This document shows, piece after piece, positions 46,346-57,162 of a stretch of 64,000 nt of DNA. The stretch's first letter is position 1. Every line of letters begins with the position of its first letter. Made by a program: the position numbers and the translations under genes. Under the pieces are notes generated by a model. It was not told the DNA's origin and ran no database searches. It was given only the letters and a program-made list of their open reading frames with translations. The stretch is from Ricinus communis (Eukaryota > Streptophyta > Magnoliopsida > Malpighiales > Euphorbiaceae), in assembly GCF_019578655.1 (NCBI RefSeq), contig NC_063263.1, positions 17,855,001 to 17,919,000 of the forward strand, in the 5' to 3' direction.

Positions 46346-49147
46346 TAAACCCTTAATGATCTGTTTTTCCCTTTTATTTCTTAATTAATTTCTTTCTCGT
46401 TTGCATGATTTTGTCTTTATTATCAGTTTTTTATACATTTATTGTGTTACCTAATAGTAGTCTAACTAGTCGAATGGTTACCCAATTTTTGCATTTTATT
46501 TTAAATTCATTACTAATTTTAAATTAATATTAATTTAATTTCATTAATAGATATTTTATTTTTTTAATAATTTTTAAGTAATGTGGCGGTCAAAGTTGCA
46601 TGTAGCCATCAATTATGTTATTTGAGTAATAAATATTAGATAATATTTTTGTCAGATTTAATATCGATAATAAGAAATGCAAAACCCAATAAATGAGACA
46701 AAACTGAAAAAGAAGAACCCAAACCAGAACGTATTGAACCCTTTATGAAGCGAACCCCATTCTCTAAGACCAAAAGAGAAACAAAAGCCTCAACATTGAA
46801 ACTATAGATAAAATAGGAGACCAACTAAACAAACTTTAATGGATTAAACACATATTTACATAATATTAATAGGGCTAAAGCAATACATCCTAACCACCAA
46901 GGGGCTTGCTTCTGATGGTCCAAGCCATTGGAGGCAGCCTCGCACACAAACTGAGAAGAAATAAAGCAAAATACTAAAGAGAGAAAAAAAAATGCAAATC
47001 TTTATTGTTTTCTTGTGTTTTAATGAAATTATCAGACTGGACAGGGATGATATGTAAAGTAAACTCTAATTAACTAATCATCTCATTATTCTAAATTCTA
47101 AATCTTATGTAATATATTTAATATTACAGGGATCATGAGATATCATGCTATAAAATTATAATATATACAAGTTAGATATTTACATAGTATTCTAATTAGC
47201 TATGTTTATTTATTTCGTACAATATATAAATTAATTTATTATTTTACTTATTTCAAGGTTAAGGACGAGTATGAAATTTAAAAATATTCTATATCGTTTA
47301 ATTTAATATAACTTAGAAATGGAATTTCATAATTGTTGAAACTAATAATAATATTGAATTATTATAAAAATTAAAGATTTTAATTTATTATTATTATTTT
47401 ATGAAATAAATAGACAAACATAACATAAATATAAAAGATAATAAATTATTTTCTTGTTTGACCGTATATAGTTGCTTACCTTGATTTTACTTATGCTAAA
47501 AAATATCATTTTTAGGAAATAGGTGATGGTGATTTTCCAGAAATCTCATTTCTTTTTTAGAGTGATATAAACATATTAAATTCAAACAATAAAAATCACT
47601 CATTTTTATCTTTTTATTTTATAAACCAAACCAACATTAAATAAATATAATTAGGTGTCTGATTAGATTAGTCAACTCATACATATTTAAATTTTTGATT
47701 AAATACTATTTATATCTTACGTTTGGCACAATATATAAATCAATTTTTTTTATTATATTAAAATTTAATTGAGTATTTATAAAGCTAATTGCTACTCTTC
47801 TGTGTAAAATCAATATAGTCAAAATGCTAATATTATTCATCAAATTTCTTTTTGAAATATATATTTTTTTTATTATTGAAATTTCTTGATTTCTCTTTTT
47901 GTGGAATTCTTTATTCTCCTTATCGAGATTTTGATTATACCCTTTATGGACCTAAATATTCCTCAATAGATGCTCTTTTATGGATGCACTCGCAGAATTT
48001 AATGAGGTTATAATGATGATAGTAAGAATTTTTATTGATGTTATTGCAATCAGACTCATTTAAAGATAACAAATTAATTTATAATTTAAAATAATTATTT
48101 AGTAAAGTAAACAGATTGCCAAACTGCAAGTTGAAAGAGCTCTGTCAATGTAATTGAATGATATGAACACAAGATCTTACCATTCTAATGAGGTATTTTT
48201 TTTTTGTACTTCTTAATTGTAGTAATCTTTATGATTTCTATAAAAAAAATACAATCAAAATACTAATCTAAACTGGTAATTTAAAATTATAATTTAATTT
48301 TATAAACTTATTATTACATATTTAATTCGATTAAGATTATTATTCTTTTGTCATAATACATTAAATTTTTATTTTTGCTATGAATTTTTACTTCATCCAA
48401 TCTTTTATTTTCAATAATTTCATTTGAAAAAAAATTTAAATATATCAAAAGTATTTATTATTTAAATAATATTATTAAATTGTTACGCAATGCGATTTTG
48501 AATCATTAAATAAAATAAAAAATTTTAAAATATTAGTTTTGTTAAACACTAAAACTAAGTTATATAAAAAATAAAATTTTACTTATATTAATTTCATTTG
48601 AATTGTTAATATAAAGGTAAACTTTTAAGCTATAAGATTATTATGATTTTTTTTATTGATATCGGACTTTTCAAATATCTACATTCAGAAAAAACTTTTC
48701 GTTTAATATAAATTAAAAGATATATTATATTATAATTTAAATATTTATAATAAAAAACTTTTTTTTCATATAGAAATATTTTTATATCAATAAATTTAAA
48801 TTCAAATTAGATTATAATTTAATAACATTATTAATAAATATAAGCGATTTCAAATATTTAAATATTATTCGGATTAAATTATACTAAAAACAAAAACATA
48901 AAGTAAATAAAAACATTAATTAATTTTATTTGCTAGATGCTAAATATAGCTTGTGAAAATAAACTTTTATTTTAATTTGAAATATTATTTTATTTATTAA
49001 TAAATTTATAGATTAAATTGTAATTTAAAATTACTAACTTAGCAATTTAATTATATTAATTTCATAGTAGTTTACAAAGTTCAAGGGTTTACTCCATATA
49101 CAATTTATAATCTAAGTGGATCATATAGATTGAACATATCATGTGTA

Positions 49148-49219
49148 GTGGCTGTAGTTTAGTGGTAAGAATTCCACGTTGTGGCCGTGGAGACCTGGGC
49201 TCGAATCCCAGCAGCCACA
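49148..49219 (+). tRNA. tRNA-His (anticodon GTG)
   Basis: A 72-nt cloverleaf: acceptor GTGGCTG with CAGCCAC, discriminator A, A box TAGTTTAGTGG, anticodon GTG at 49181-49183, T arm TGGGCTCGAATCCCA. A TTTTTT run follows at 49228-49233. It is the nuclear form. Its last 14 bases and seven bases of 3' flank are repeated in inverted order 45 bp downstream (49251-49271). Confidence 0.97.
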
Positions 49220-49272
49220 CTAATAACTTTTTTAATCTTTTATCAACAATTTATTAGTGTGGCTGCTGGGAT
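49205..49272. repeat. 22-bp perfect inverted repeat at the tRNA-His 3' end
   Basis: ATCCCAGCAGCCACACTAATAA (49205-49226) is the exact reverse complement of 49251-49272, with a 24-bp spacer. It joins the tRNA 3' half to the left end of a truncated LINE. It could form a hairpin that includes the tRNA T arm and acceptor strand. Confidence 0.95.
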
Positions 49273-51430
49273 GGTCCAGGAGCGATACGTGGCGACAACG
49301 TCTCCACTTCCTTTTAGATTACGCCAAGGTGACCTAATTTCACCATATTTGTATATTATTTGCTCTGAAGGGTTGTCTTATTTGCTGCAACATAAGTTGC
49401 AGGTGGGATCGGTTCATGGTATTCATATTGCTAGAGGAGCTCCTTGTGTCTCATTTGTTTTTCGCTGATAATAGCCTTTTATTCTTTAAAGCTAATGCGT
49501 TAGAGTGTGCTAAAATTTTATATGTCCTGGAAGAATATAAGTTGGCATCGGGACAAGCTATCAACTTTTAGAAATCAAGCTTGTTTTCTAGTTCAAATGT
49601 AAGGGAGGACACAAGAAGCTATATTCAGCAGATGTTTGGTGTTATAAGGGACGGTGGTCATGAACGTTACCTCGAATTACCTTCTTTTATTGTTCGTAAT
49701 AAGAAGATCTAAGGCTTTATTAAGGATCAGGTATGGCAATCAAATTCCAGGGTGGAGGAAAAAAAATTTATCCCAGGCTAGAAATGAGATTTTATTGAAG
49801 AGTATTGCTCAGGTAATGCCAAATTATGTTATGGGTGTTTTTCTTCTTCCTATGGATTTGTGTGTTGAGATAAAACGTACGGCGACATGGGTTTTAAGAA
49901 GTTGAGAAATTTTAATATTGCTCTTTTGGGAAAACAAGTTTGGAATTTTATCACAAAACCAAATTCTTTAGTGACCAAAATTTACAAGGCTCGTTATTTC
50001 CCTCGTACAAGTTTTTAGAATGTTGTTGCAGGCTCCAATCCAAGTTATATATGGAGCAGCCTCTTGCCTACTCAGGAATGGCTGAGAGATGGTTACAGGA
50101 TGCGAGTTGGGATGGTACTACTATCAACATTTGGATAAAACCTTGGCTTGGTGATGTTTCGAATCCATATTTGACCACTCAACCTCCAATCGAGTTAAGA
50201 GAGGTGACTGTTAATTAGTTATTTTAGATGGGGACAAGGACTTATGATGTTGAGGTTTTAATTGACTTGTTTAATACTCGAGATAGGGAATGGATTCTAT
50301 GTGTTCCTTTATCTTACTATGAGAGGGTTAATAGGTATTATTGGAGACATGATTCTAAGGGTCATTATTCTATTCATAGTTGCTATCGTGTTACTATGGC
50401 TCAGTCTGTTCATTCTCACACCAATGGTACTGGTAGTATTGTGAGGAAGGTTTGGAGGTGTAAGGTGCCGCCAAAAGTTAAGAATTTGATCTGGTGCGCT
50501 GTTTCTGATTGCTTGCCTACAACTCTTATGTTAAGATCTCATTGTGTGAATGTTGCTCGTGAATGCCCAGTTTGTCATCTTCATTCCGATTCTATTTTGC
50601 AGAGTCTGGTTCAGTTTCCTTTTTGCTGTTGCTTGTTGGTCTTTTATTAGTGCGGATGGGGATGTTTCTTTGAGTTCTACTTTTGCTATTTGGCTGACAA
50701 ATCTTTTCAATAATGTGGATAAAGAGCAACATCCTCTAGCTCTAATGACTTGTTGGGCTTTGTGAATTCTTGAAATGATCGGCTTTGGAATAGTAAGTAT
50801 TACTCTCCTCACCAGATTGTGAATTTTGCTAGTGTTCAGCTTCACTTGTGGCAATCAACCCGTAGTAGGCAGTACCTTTATGATCATATGGATAAGATTA
50901 GGTGTGGGGTGGTTTCTTGGAGCAACCCTTCATTTGGATGGCTTAAAGTCAACGCCGATGCAGTAAGTTTTCTTGCTTCTGCCAAAACAGGTTTTGGAAT
51001 GGTGGCTAGAAGAGATGATGGTAGTTTTGTTGTAGCTCATACTATCTCTACTTCTGGGCTTTTCTCTTCACGAATGATGGAGATTATGGGGGTCAGAGAA
51101 GCTCTTAGCTAGGTTAAGAATCAAGGTTGGTGTTAGATAATTGTGGAAATGGATGCTCTAACTGTTTTCCAAGCTTTAAGATTTCCTCAAGATTGCCCTT
51201 TGGGTTGTTGCTTTTTGATTATTTGCAAATGGTTAATGATATTCATGAAGTTAAGTTTTCTTTTGTAAGGAGATCTGCGAATCATGTTGCTCACGTGTTA
51301 GCAAGAGCAAGTAATTCTTGGTCAGGTCCTATGTTTTGGGAGGATGTTATTCCCACTTTTTTGTTTCATGTTCTATATTCTGATTTGAGTTAACGAAATT
51401 CATTTTCCTTTCAAAAAAAAAAAAAAAAAA
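49273..51430 (+). mobile_element. 5'-truncated L1-type LINE with poly(A) tail
   Basis: It begins within the reverse transcriptase domain (RLRQGDLISPYLYIICSEGL, 49318-49380) and lacks endonuclease and ORF1. Next comes the region WRKKNLSQARNEILLKSIAQ near 49755. The zf-RVT zinc-binding domain follows (VWRCKVPPKVKNLIWCAVSD, then ECPVCHLHSDS, 50450-50590), then an RNase H domain (WLKVNADAVSF, GFGMVARRDDGS, later NHVAHVLARAS, 50819-51390). An A run at 51412-51430 is the tail. Several stops and shifts break the frame (for example TAA near 49466 and TAG near 50217). No convincing target duplication was found on the two sides. Confidence 0.9.
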
Positions 51431-52517
51431 GACATTGGCTTAATTATTGAATTTATCAATTCACCAACTATAAGCTTACTAACTATTAGCTAAAAGTCTT
51501 GATCAAAACAAAATTGTTAGCTAAAAGTGTTTCGTAAGCAAATAGTAAAAGCAAAGAAGCTTTTTGTTATTTTTCTAACAAGAGAATCAAAAAACAAAGT
51601 CCTTTGTAGTTCAGGAGGAAGAATCGTAACCTAAATCATATGTCCATGACCATAGCTTCAATTCCCAAAAAGAGGATGAGCTAAGGTCTTTGGATGGACA
51701 GTGCTCCTGCAAGCATGGTTACAACATCACTAGCTAACCATGCAACAATTCATAAAACTGTTTCTTTTTTATCTTTATTGTTCTTTAGTTCAATAGTTTC
51801 AAGGGATTCTCCCACCAGCAACACAACCACTAACAATTGAGATTGTAATTTTCAGCAAATAAAATAATAACTCTCTTAAAGATATTTAGAAATTGAGATT
51901 GTAATTTCCTATTTGAGAGAAAAATCTTATTTGCAAATATTTGTAGCTGGAAATAAAGATGGTGACATAAAGACTCCATGAAACAAATGAATTATTATAT
52001 AATTTATATAATTAATAATTTTTCAGTTATGAGAAGGAAGGTATTGAGGCAAATATTTGAATAAAAACCATATATAAAATTATAAATTTTTTAATTTAAT
52101 ACCACTTTGCTAGTATTTGGCTATTGGTTACATAGGTCGTCCAATTAAATTATATAAATTTGGGTAATTTTCTATCGCAAAAAGCTTTTTGATATTTAGA
52201 TACTTGAGTAGTCCTTGATGCTAATGTTATGTCCACAACCCTTTGGCAAGTAAAGGGGCAAGCATAAGTCAATTACGTAAAGAAAGATCATAGGGAATGG
52301 AACCGAAAATCTCAGTTTGATAGTTGAGTTACAGTCAGATTATTATTACTTGTAGATTTTGTTCATGTGTCTTGGAGGGTACCGCAGCCATTTCGAGTTG
52401 AGACTTGTCCAATACCTATTGCACCATAGTTCATGCTTTTATACTGCTAAGTTTTCAAAATAAAAACAATAATAAAACCCCAAAAAAAATGAAAGAAGGG
52501 TAACGGTTTAATAAAAA
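51431..52517. other. Intergenic region between LINE and tRNA-Gly
   Basis: Nothing beyond the tRNA-like relic at 51.6 kb can be supported. Confidence 0.5.
51604..51675 (+). repeat. tRNA-like relic or SINE head
   Basis: TAGTTCAGGAGG resembles an A box and GCTTCAATTCC, about 46 bases further on, resembles a B box (GGTTCGANTCC) with two changes. The spacing is that of a tRNA gene, but no complete cloverleaf forms. It may be a decayed tRNA-derived SINE or a chance match. Confidence 0.35.
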
Positions 52518-52588
52518 TGCACCAGCCGGGAATCGAACCCGGGTCTGTACCGTGGCAGGGTACTATTCTACCACTAGACCACTGGTGC
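52518..52588 (-). tRNA. tRNA-Gly (anticodon GCC)
   Basis: On the minus strand it is a 71-nt cloverleaf: acceptor GCACCAG with CTGGTGC, discriminator A, A box TGGTCTAGTGG, anticodon loop CTGCCAC with anticodon GCC, T arm CCCGGGTTCGATTCCCGG. A TTTTT run follows immediately after the 3' end. Standard nuclear form, no intron. Confidence 0.97.
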
Positions 52589-52991
52589 TTTAATATTCGA
52601 GGCGACGCTCAAACTAATTAATATATAATCTTCATAAGTAAAGAGGGTACCAACACCAAGCGTTTCTGCAAACCTCAACAGAATTTACGGCGGGGGAATG
52701 CTCGAAAACGAATAGCCTTTCATTGAGTTGAAGTAAGTTCTTGACTTTTCAGATTCTGGGCAGTGCTATATACCACAACAAATTTAGTTGCTGACAATAA
52801 TGTGACATTTGCTTTGCTAATTTGAATTTTGTTTTATATACATATTATATATGTAGTTCAACAGATAGAATCATCATCAACATCCGTTTCATTATCCAGT
52901 ACAAAAGAACTAAACACAAACCAGAAAATCATTCCAATGGCAGTCATTAGTATATACACTTACCCATCATCAGGATTATGCAATATGTTGA

Positions 52992-53201
52992 CAAAAAGTT
53001 CAACCGCAAGTAAAAGAAGCAATAGGAGCAAACCCTGGACGTGTAACGGTGTGCATTATTGCCGACCCAAAGTGCGATCGCCAGTTGACTGCACAAAGAC
53101 TGATCGTATGGAAAAGGCAGCCAAAGTATTTATATAAATCTGTCTCATTCCAGGAAATTACAACAGTTGGTGCAACCGCACCATTGCAGGAATGTTTGTA
53201 A
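52992..53201 (+). other. Open frame without start codon, protein-like composition
   Basis: The 69-codon frame between a TGA (52989-52991) and TAA (53199-53201) has a balanced composition (for example GANPGRVTVCIIADPKCDRQ) unlike the AT-rich surroundings, but no Met. An overlapping frame with ATG (52829-53137, 102 codons) covers part of it and is Cys-rich at its end. I recognise neither. It may be a decayed exon or transposon piece. Confidence 0.3.
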
Positions 53202-54420
53202 TGAAATATTATTAAACTTCAAGATACTTGTGAAAATACTTTTCAATATTAAGTACAAGAAAAAACTGATCACTTCTTTTTATTAAATATAGAATTAGAC
53301 ATGTATATATAATATATATTAAAACTCTATTTTTATATTAAGGTATTATGGAGGGTTCAGTGGTTGATGATGGTAGTGGAGGGTGATTGTAATGGTAGTG
53401 TCGAAAAAGAAAAAAGATACTGCTGCTTCTTTTTTTCTCCAGTTTTTCTCTGATATCACCAAATAATTATTGCTTTAATATTCATAACCTTTTAAAATAT
53501 TAAAAGTTTATATCTATAAATATAAAATGATTAACTTACTTTTAAATAAAATATTTTTTACCCACTTGTATTGAACTTAATATTAATTATTTAACTTATT
53601 ATTATTTTTAAAAAACTAATGTATATATTTTTAAAATTTTTATCATAAATGTTTCTAGTGATAAAATCTTTTTTCTATAATAAATTCATATGTAAATAAA
53701 GTTATTTATGATTTATGAAATTTATACTAATTATTTGTATAGTTATCAATAAATAAATTTAATATATTGTTAAAAGAAAATTAAGATTTATATACGTTGT
53801 AAAACTATTAAAATAGTTAAGTAATTATATAATTTACAATAATTATATTCAGCAAACACTTTTAGTTTGAACTATTCTTTTTCTTCTTATTTTAAAAAAT
53901 TAAAAAATTAATTTTTCTAATTTTAATACTATATTTAAGTTAAGATATCTAAAATATATTTAAGTTATTATCATTGTTTAGAATAAATATAATTAAATGA
54001 AGCTTGATAATATACTTTCATGAATTTTTAAAATATAAAAAAATATCTAAAATTATTATAAAACCTTTTATATTTAAATCATATCAATTATTTTAAAATT
54101 ATTGTTAAATCTTAATAATGAGTAAATAATTTATTATTTTAGATAATATTCATTGCTCATAGTACTATTGATAAATAAATTTTAATTGTCGTTTTTTTAA
54201 TTGAACTCCTTAATGTACTCTTCTATTAACTTAATTCTAATATAGATGTTATATTTTTATTTTGATTTAAGATCCAACTGAAAATAATAAATATATTTTA
54301 TAAACTTTCTATTTAACTGAAATTTTATTTAAAAGAATTATATTTTTGTTTCTTAAAAAAATATTTCATTAATAATTTAACAAAATCATATAAAAACTTA
54401 ACTAAAAGATTACTAATTTT

Positions 54421-54450
54421 TTAATAATAATAATAATAATAATAATAATG
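54421..54450. repeat. (TAA)n trinucleotide microsatellite
   Basis: About nine repeats of AAT/TAA in AT-rich intergenic DNA. Confidence 0.85.
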
Positions 54451-55858
54451 ATTTAGTAACTAAAATCCGTTACTGCTGATAAAACAAGATGTAATTGTTG
54501 TTAAAATTTAAAATCATAAAAAGAATTGGTATAAATTTTAGATTACAATGTTGACCCTTTCGTACTTTTACAACCAATGTTCCAATTCTAATAAACTTGA
54601 CAACCAATGTTAAGATGTTAATAGAGTTAGACTTATACTTAATAAATTATTAATATTTTTATTTTTAATAAAATTAGTTAAAAAATAACTTAATTAATCC
54701 AACAAATAAGGCTAATTTAGTAAATCTTTAATAAAAATAATTAATAAGTGACCTAATTTATCCAATTAATTAGACCATTTTAATAAATATGTATGTTCTC
54801 CTTTCTTTTATAATTTTATATATATTATGATTAATAAAATTAATTAATAAATAACCTAATTAATTTAATAAATAATGTCATTTTAGCAAATTTTTAATAA
54901 GATTAATCAATAAATGACTTAATTAATTCAATTAATAAGACTATTTTAGTAAATCTATATGTCCTCTTCTCATTCGCACTTTTACATATCTTATGATTAT
55001 GATAAAAAAGAATAATAAAGATTTTTAACCCACATTAAAAAAAAAATATTTGGATATCCATGCTGAATTATATGTCTAAATTTATACAGTAAAACTACAG
55101 TGATACTCTATATAAAAATAACCTTTTTATGGAGATAAAAGCTTCAATTCTGATATGGACTTAGAAATATGAATAAACTCTTTATTGCAATAAATTATAA
55201 ATTTTTTAAGTCCCGTCTTAAAAAAATTTTCCTCTTTATAGTAATAGTTTTGTATATAAATTTAAAAAGTATGTGTTATGCTATACTTTGTCTTACTATA
55301 GTGTACTGTTTTATCTCATCAATTTTATTTGTATAATATGACAAGATATTAACGAATCTTATTATTGGTTTTTATCATCTCATCAATAAGATTAAATATT
55401 ATACCTAAAGAAAATTTAATACTTAAATCTCAATTAAGTTATAACATTTTCATAGTCAAATCTCCATTCAATTATAATATTTTATAATTATAAATTTTAT
55501 TTAGTTCAACTGTATGATTATAAAAGTTTTTTATGCATTTATAAGTTAAAGGCCATCGTCATATAATCATATAATCAGCCAACACTATTTATGAACTGTT
55601 GAACGAGAAGCTTCCAAGTGTAATTTGTTCATCCAACAAGCTATGGCAATATGTGCACTTGTCACATTATCATTGTCCTACAAGTAATTAACTTCTATCT
55701 CCTGAAAGACCTTGCGGAAATATTGGTAAACTACAGAATTTGCAGCATACACATACGATGCCCCCAACATGCCATTTATGGTTGAATCTAACTTGGGGAG
55801 GGCAACCAGAAAATTCAGGTATCTATAGAAACATTAGACAAAGAAGACTTAACAACTT

Positions 55859-55930
55859 GTCGTTGTAGTATAGTGGTGAGTATTCCCGCCTGTCACGCGG
55901 GTGACCCGGGTTCGATCCCCGGCAACGGCG
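55859..55930 (+). tRNA. tRNA-Asp (anticodon GTC)
   Basis: A 72-nt cloverleaf: acceptor GTCGTTG with CAACGGC (one T-G pair), discriminator G, A box TAGTATAGTGG, anticodon GTC at 55892-55894 in loop CTGTCAC, T arm CCGGGTTCGATCCCCGG. A TTTTT run lies at 55937-55941. Standard nuclear form. Confidence 0.97.
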
Positions 55931-55951
55931 TGAATCTTTTTCAGCATTCAA

Positions 55952-56085
55952 CTTCTTAGTTTCAAGTTTTGAATCTCTTCATTCTTGAATCCTGACATTG
56001 GTATTGGCATGGCATCACCTTCTTAGTTTCAAGTTTTGAATCTCTTCATTCTTGAATCCTGACATTGGTACTGGCATGGCATCAC
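55952..56085. repeat. Two-copy tandem duplication, 67-bp unit, beside tRNA-Asp
   Basis: CTTCTTAGTTTCAAGTTTTG...GGCATGGCATCAC occurs at 55952-56018 and 56019-56085. I see one difference (TATTGG versus TACTGG), so the duplication is young. It starts 22 bp after the tRNA. Confidence 0.9.
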
Positions 56086-56470
56086 CATCTGTTGTTATTC
56101 GGGGTATGACTTTTTTTCTTTTTAACTCAGATAAAAATGCCATTCCGACAAGACATATTTTACTAATTTCATAAATGGAACACTGACAGGATGAATGACA
56201 AGATGTAAAATTGCAGATCATGAATAAGCATGTCTTTTTATTTTTCTGGGCTCGGGAATTGCAACACAATGTCCTCATTACAGTTACTGAACTCATTAGG
56301 ACGGCGTTGATTCTTTACTCAAAGTATCATCGTTGAGAAAAATACCTTAATTGAATTGCTTTCTCTCAACTGCTAAAGAAAAGGACATGAAAAAGAAAAT
56401 CATATGATTATCACCTGAAATATTATATTGATTACTCTTTTTCTTTTTGATATCAACAATGCTTAACTCA

Positions 56471-56507
<37 letters not shown>

Positions 56508-57162
56508 GTAGGATTCTTGCATATCTTACATTGCGTTTAAACAAGAAGCCGTTTGAAAATAAAGAATGTTAAATTGGATGTTTAAGTTTTGGTACTTATA
56601 GAACATGTATTTTCTTTTTCTTTTCTTTCTTATATCTTTTTTAATAGTTGTGTAAAATGATTCACTGTAAACTACAAAGTTCCTGTGTGAGGGTTTACAA
56701 CAGAAGTTAATGTAATTTGAATTACAAACATATAGCATTTAATTTGGGCATAATTACTTATTTTCTGTGTAAATTAATAAGACTAATTTTGACTTAACTA
56801 ATTAAATTTATAACAATCAATTGGTTGTGAAATGGGAAGCAAGCCAATAAATATTTATTTTAATTTGCAATATATTCATGGAGTAAATAATTTATTTTCA
56901 CTATAATTCTTTACTGGGGCACCTTTGAAATTAGATTTTTATTATTCTTATCATATGGAATACGATAATTTAAAAATCCCTAATCTTTGACCATCTACTT
57001 GGCATTACATTAGACCATTAGTTCTGATTTTTATGTAACGACATTTAATATTCATGTCATTCGATCCACAAATCATGATGCAGGTACTTCCAAGGATGTT
57101 TGTCCACATCTTGAAAAATTTGATTTTGTACAAACATTTTTTTTGTACGTTACAGTTAATTT
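56086..57162. other. Spacer between tRNA-Asp and the FUSC gene 3' end
   Basis: AT-rich, with a TA microsatellite. The last part probably includes the 3' UTR of the minus-strand FUSC gene. No further gene seen. Confidence 0.5.
56472..56504. repeat. (TA)n microsatellite
   Basis: About 15 TA units. A minus-strand open frame here is an artefact of this repeat (YIYIYIY). Confidence 0.9.

Larger units (their letters stand above)
44866..49147. other. Decarboxylase 5' region and AT-rich gene desert
   Basis: After the promoter region the DNA becomes very AT-rich. Near 45545-45585 a stretch (TTTGGCTCATCGG...AGCCGTTGGTCACTGATAG) resembles the arm of the inverted-repeat element at 0.5 kb and may be a diverged relative. 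A GC-rich patch at 46190-46345 is listed separately. No gene was seen. Confidence 0.5.
52589..55858. other. AT-rich intergenic region between tRNA-Gly and tRNA-Asp
   Basis: Apart from the open frame at 53.0-53.2 kb and the microsatellite, only low-complexity A/T sequence was seen, with a few short degenerate duplications (for example TTAATTAATAAATAACCTAATTAAT-like blocks at 54.7-54.95 kb). Confidence 0.5.
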
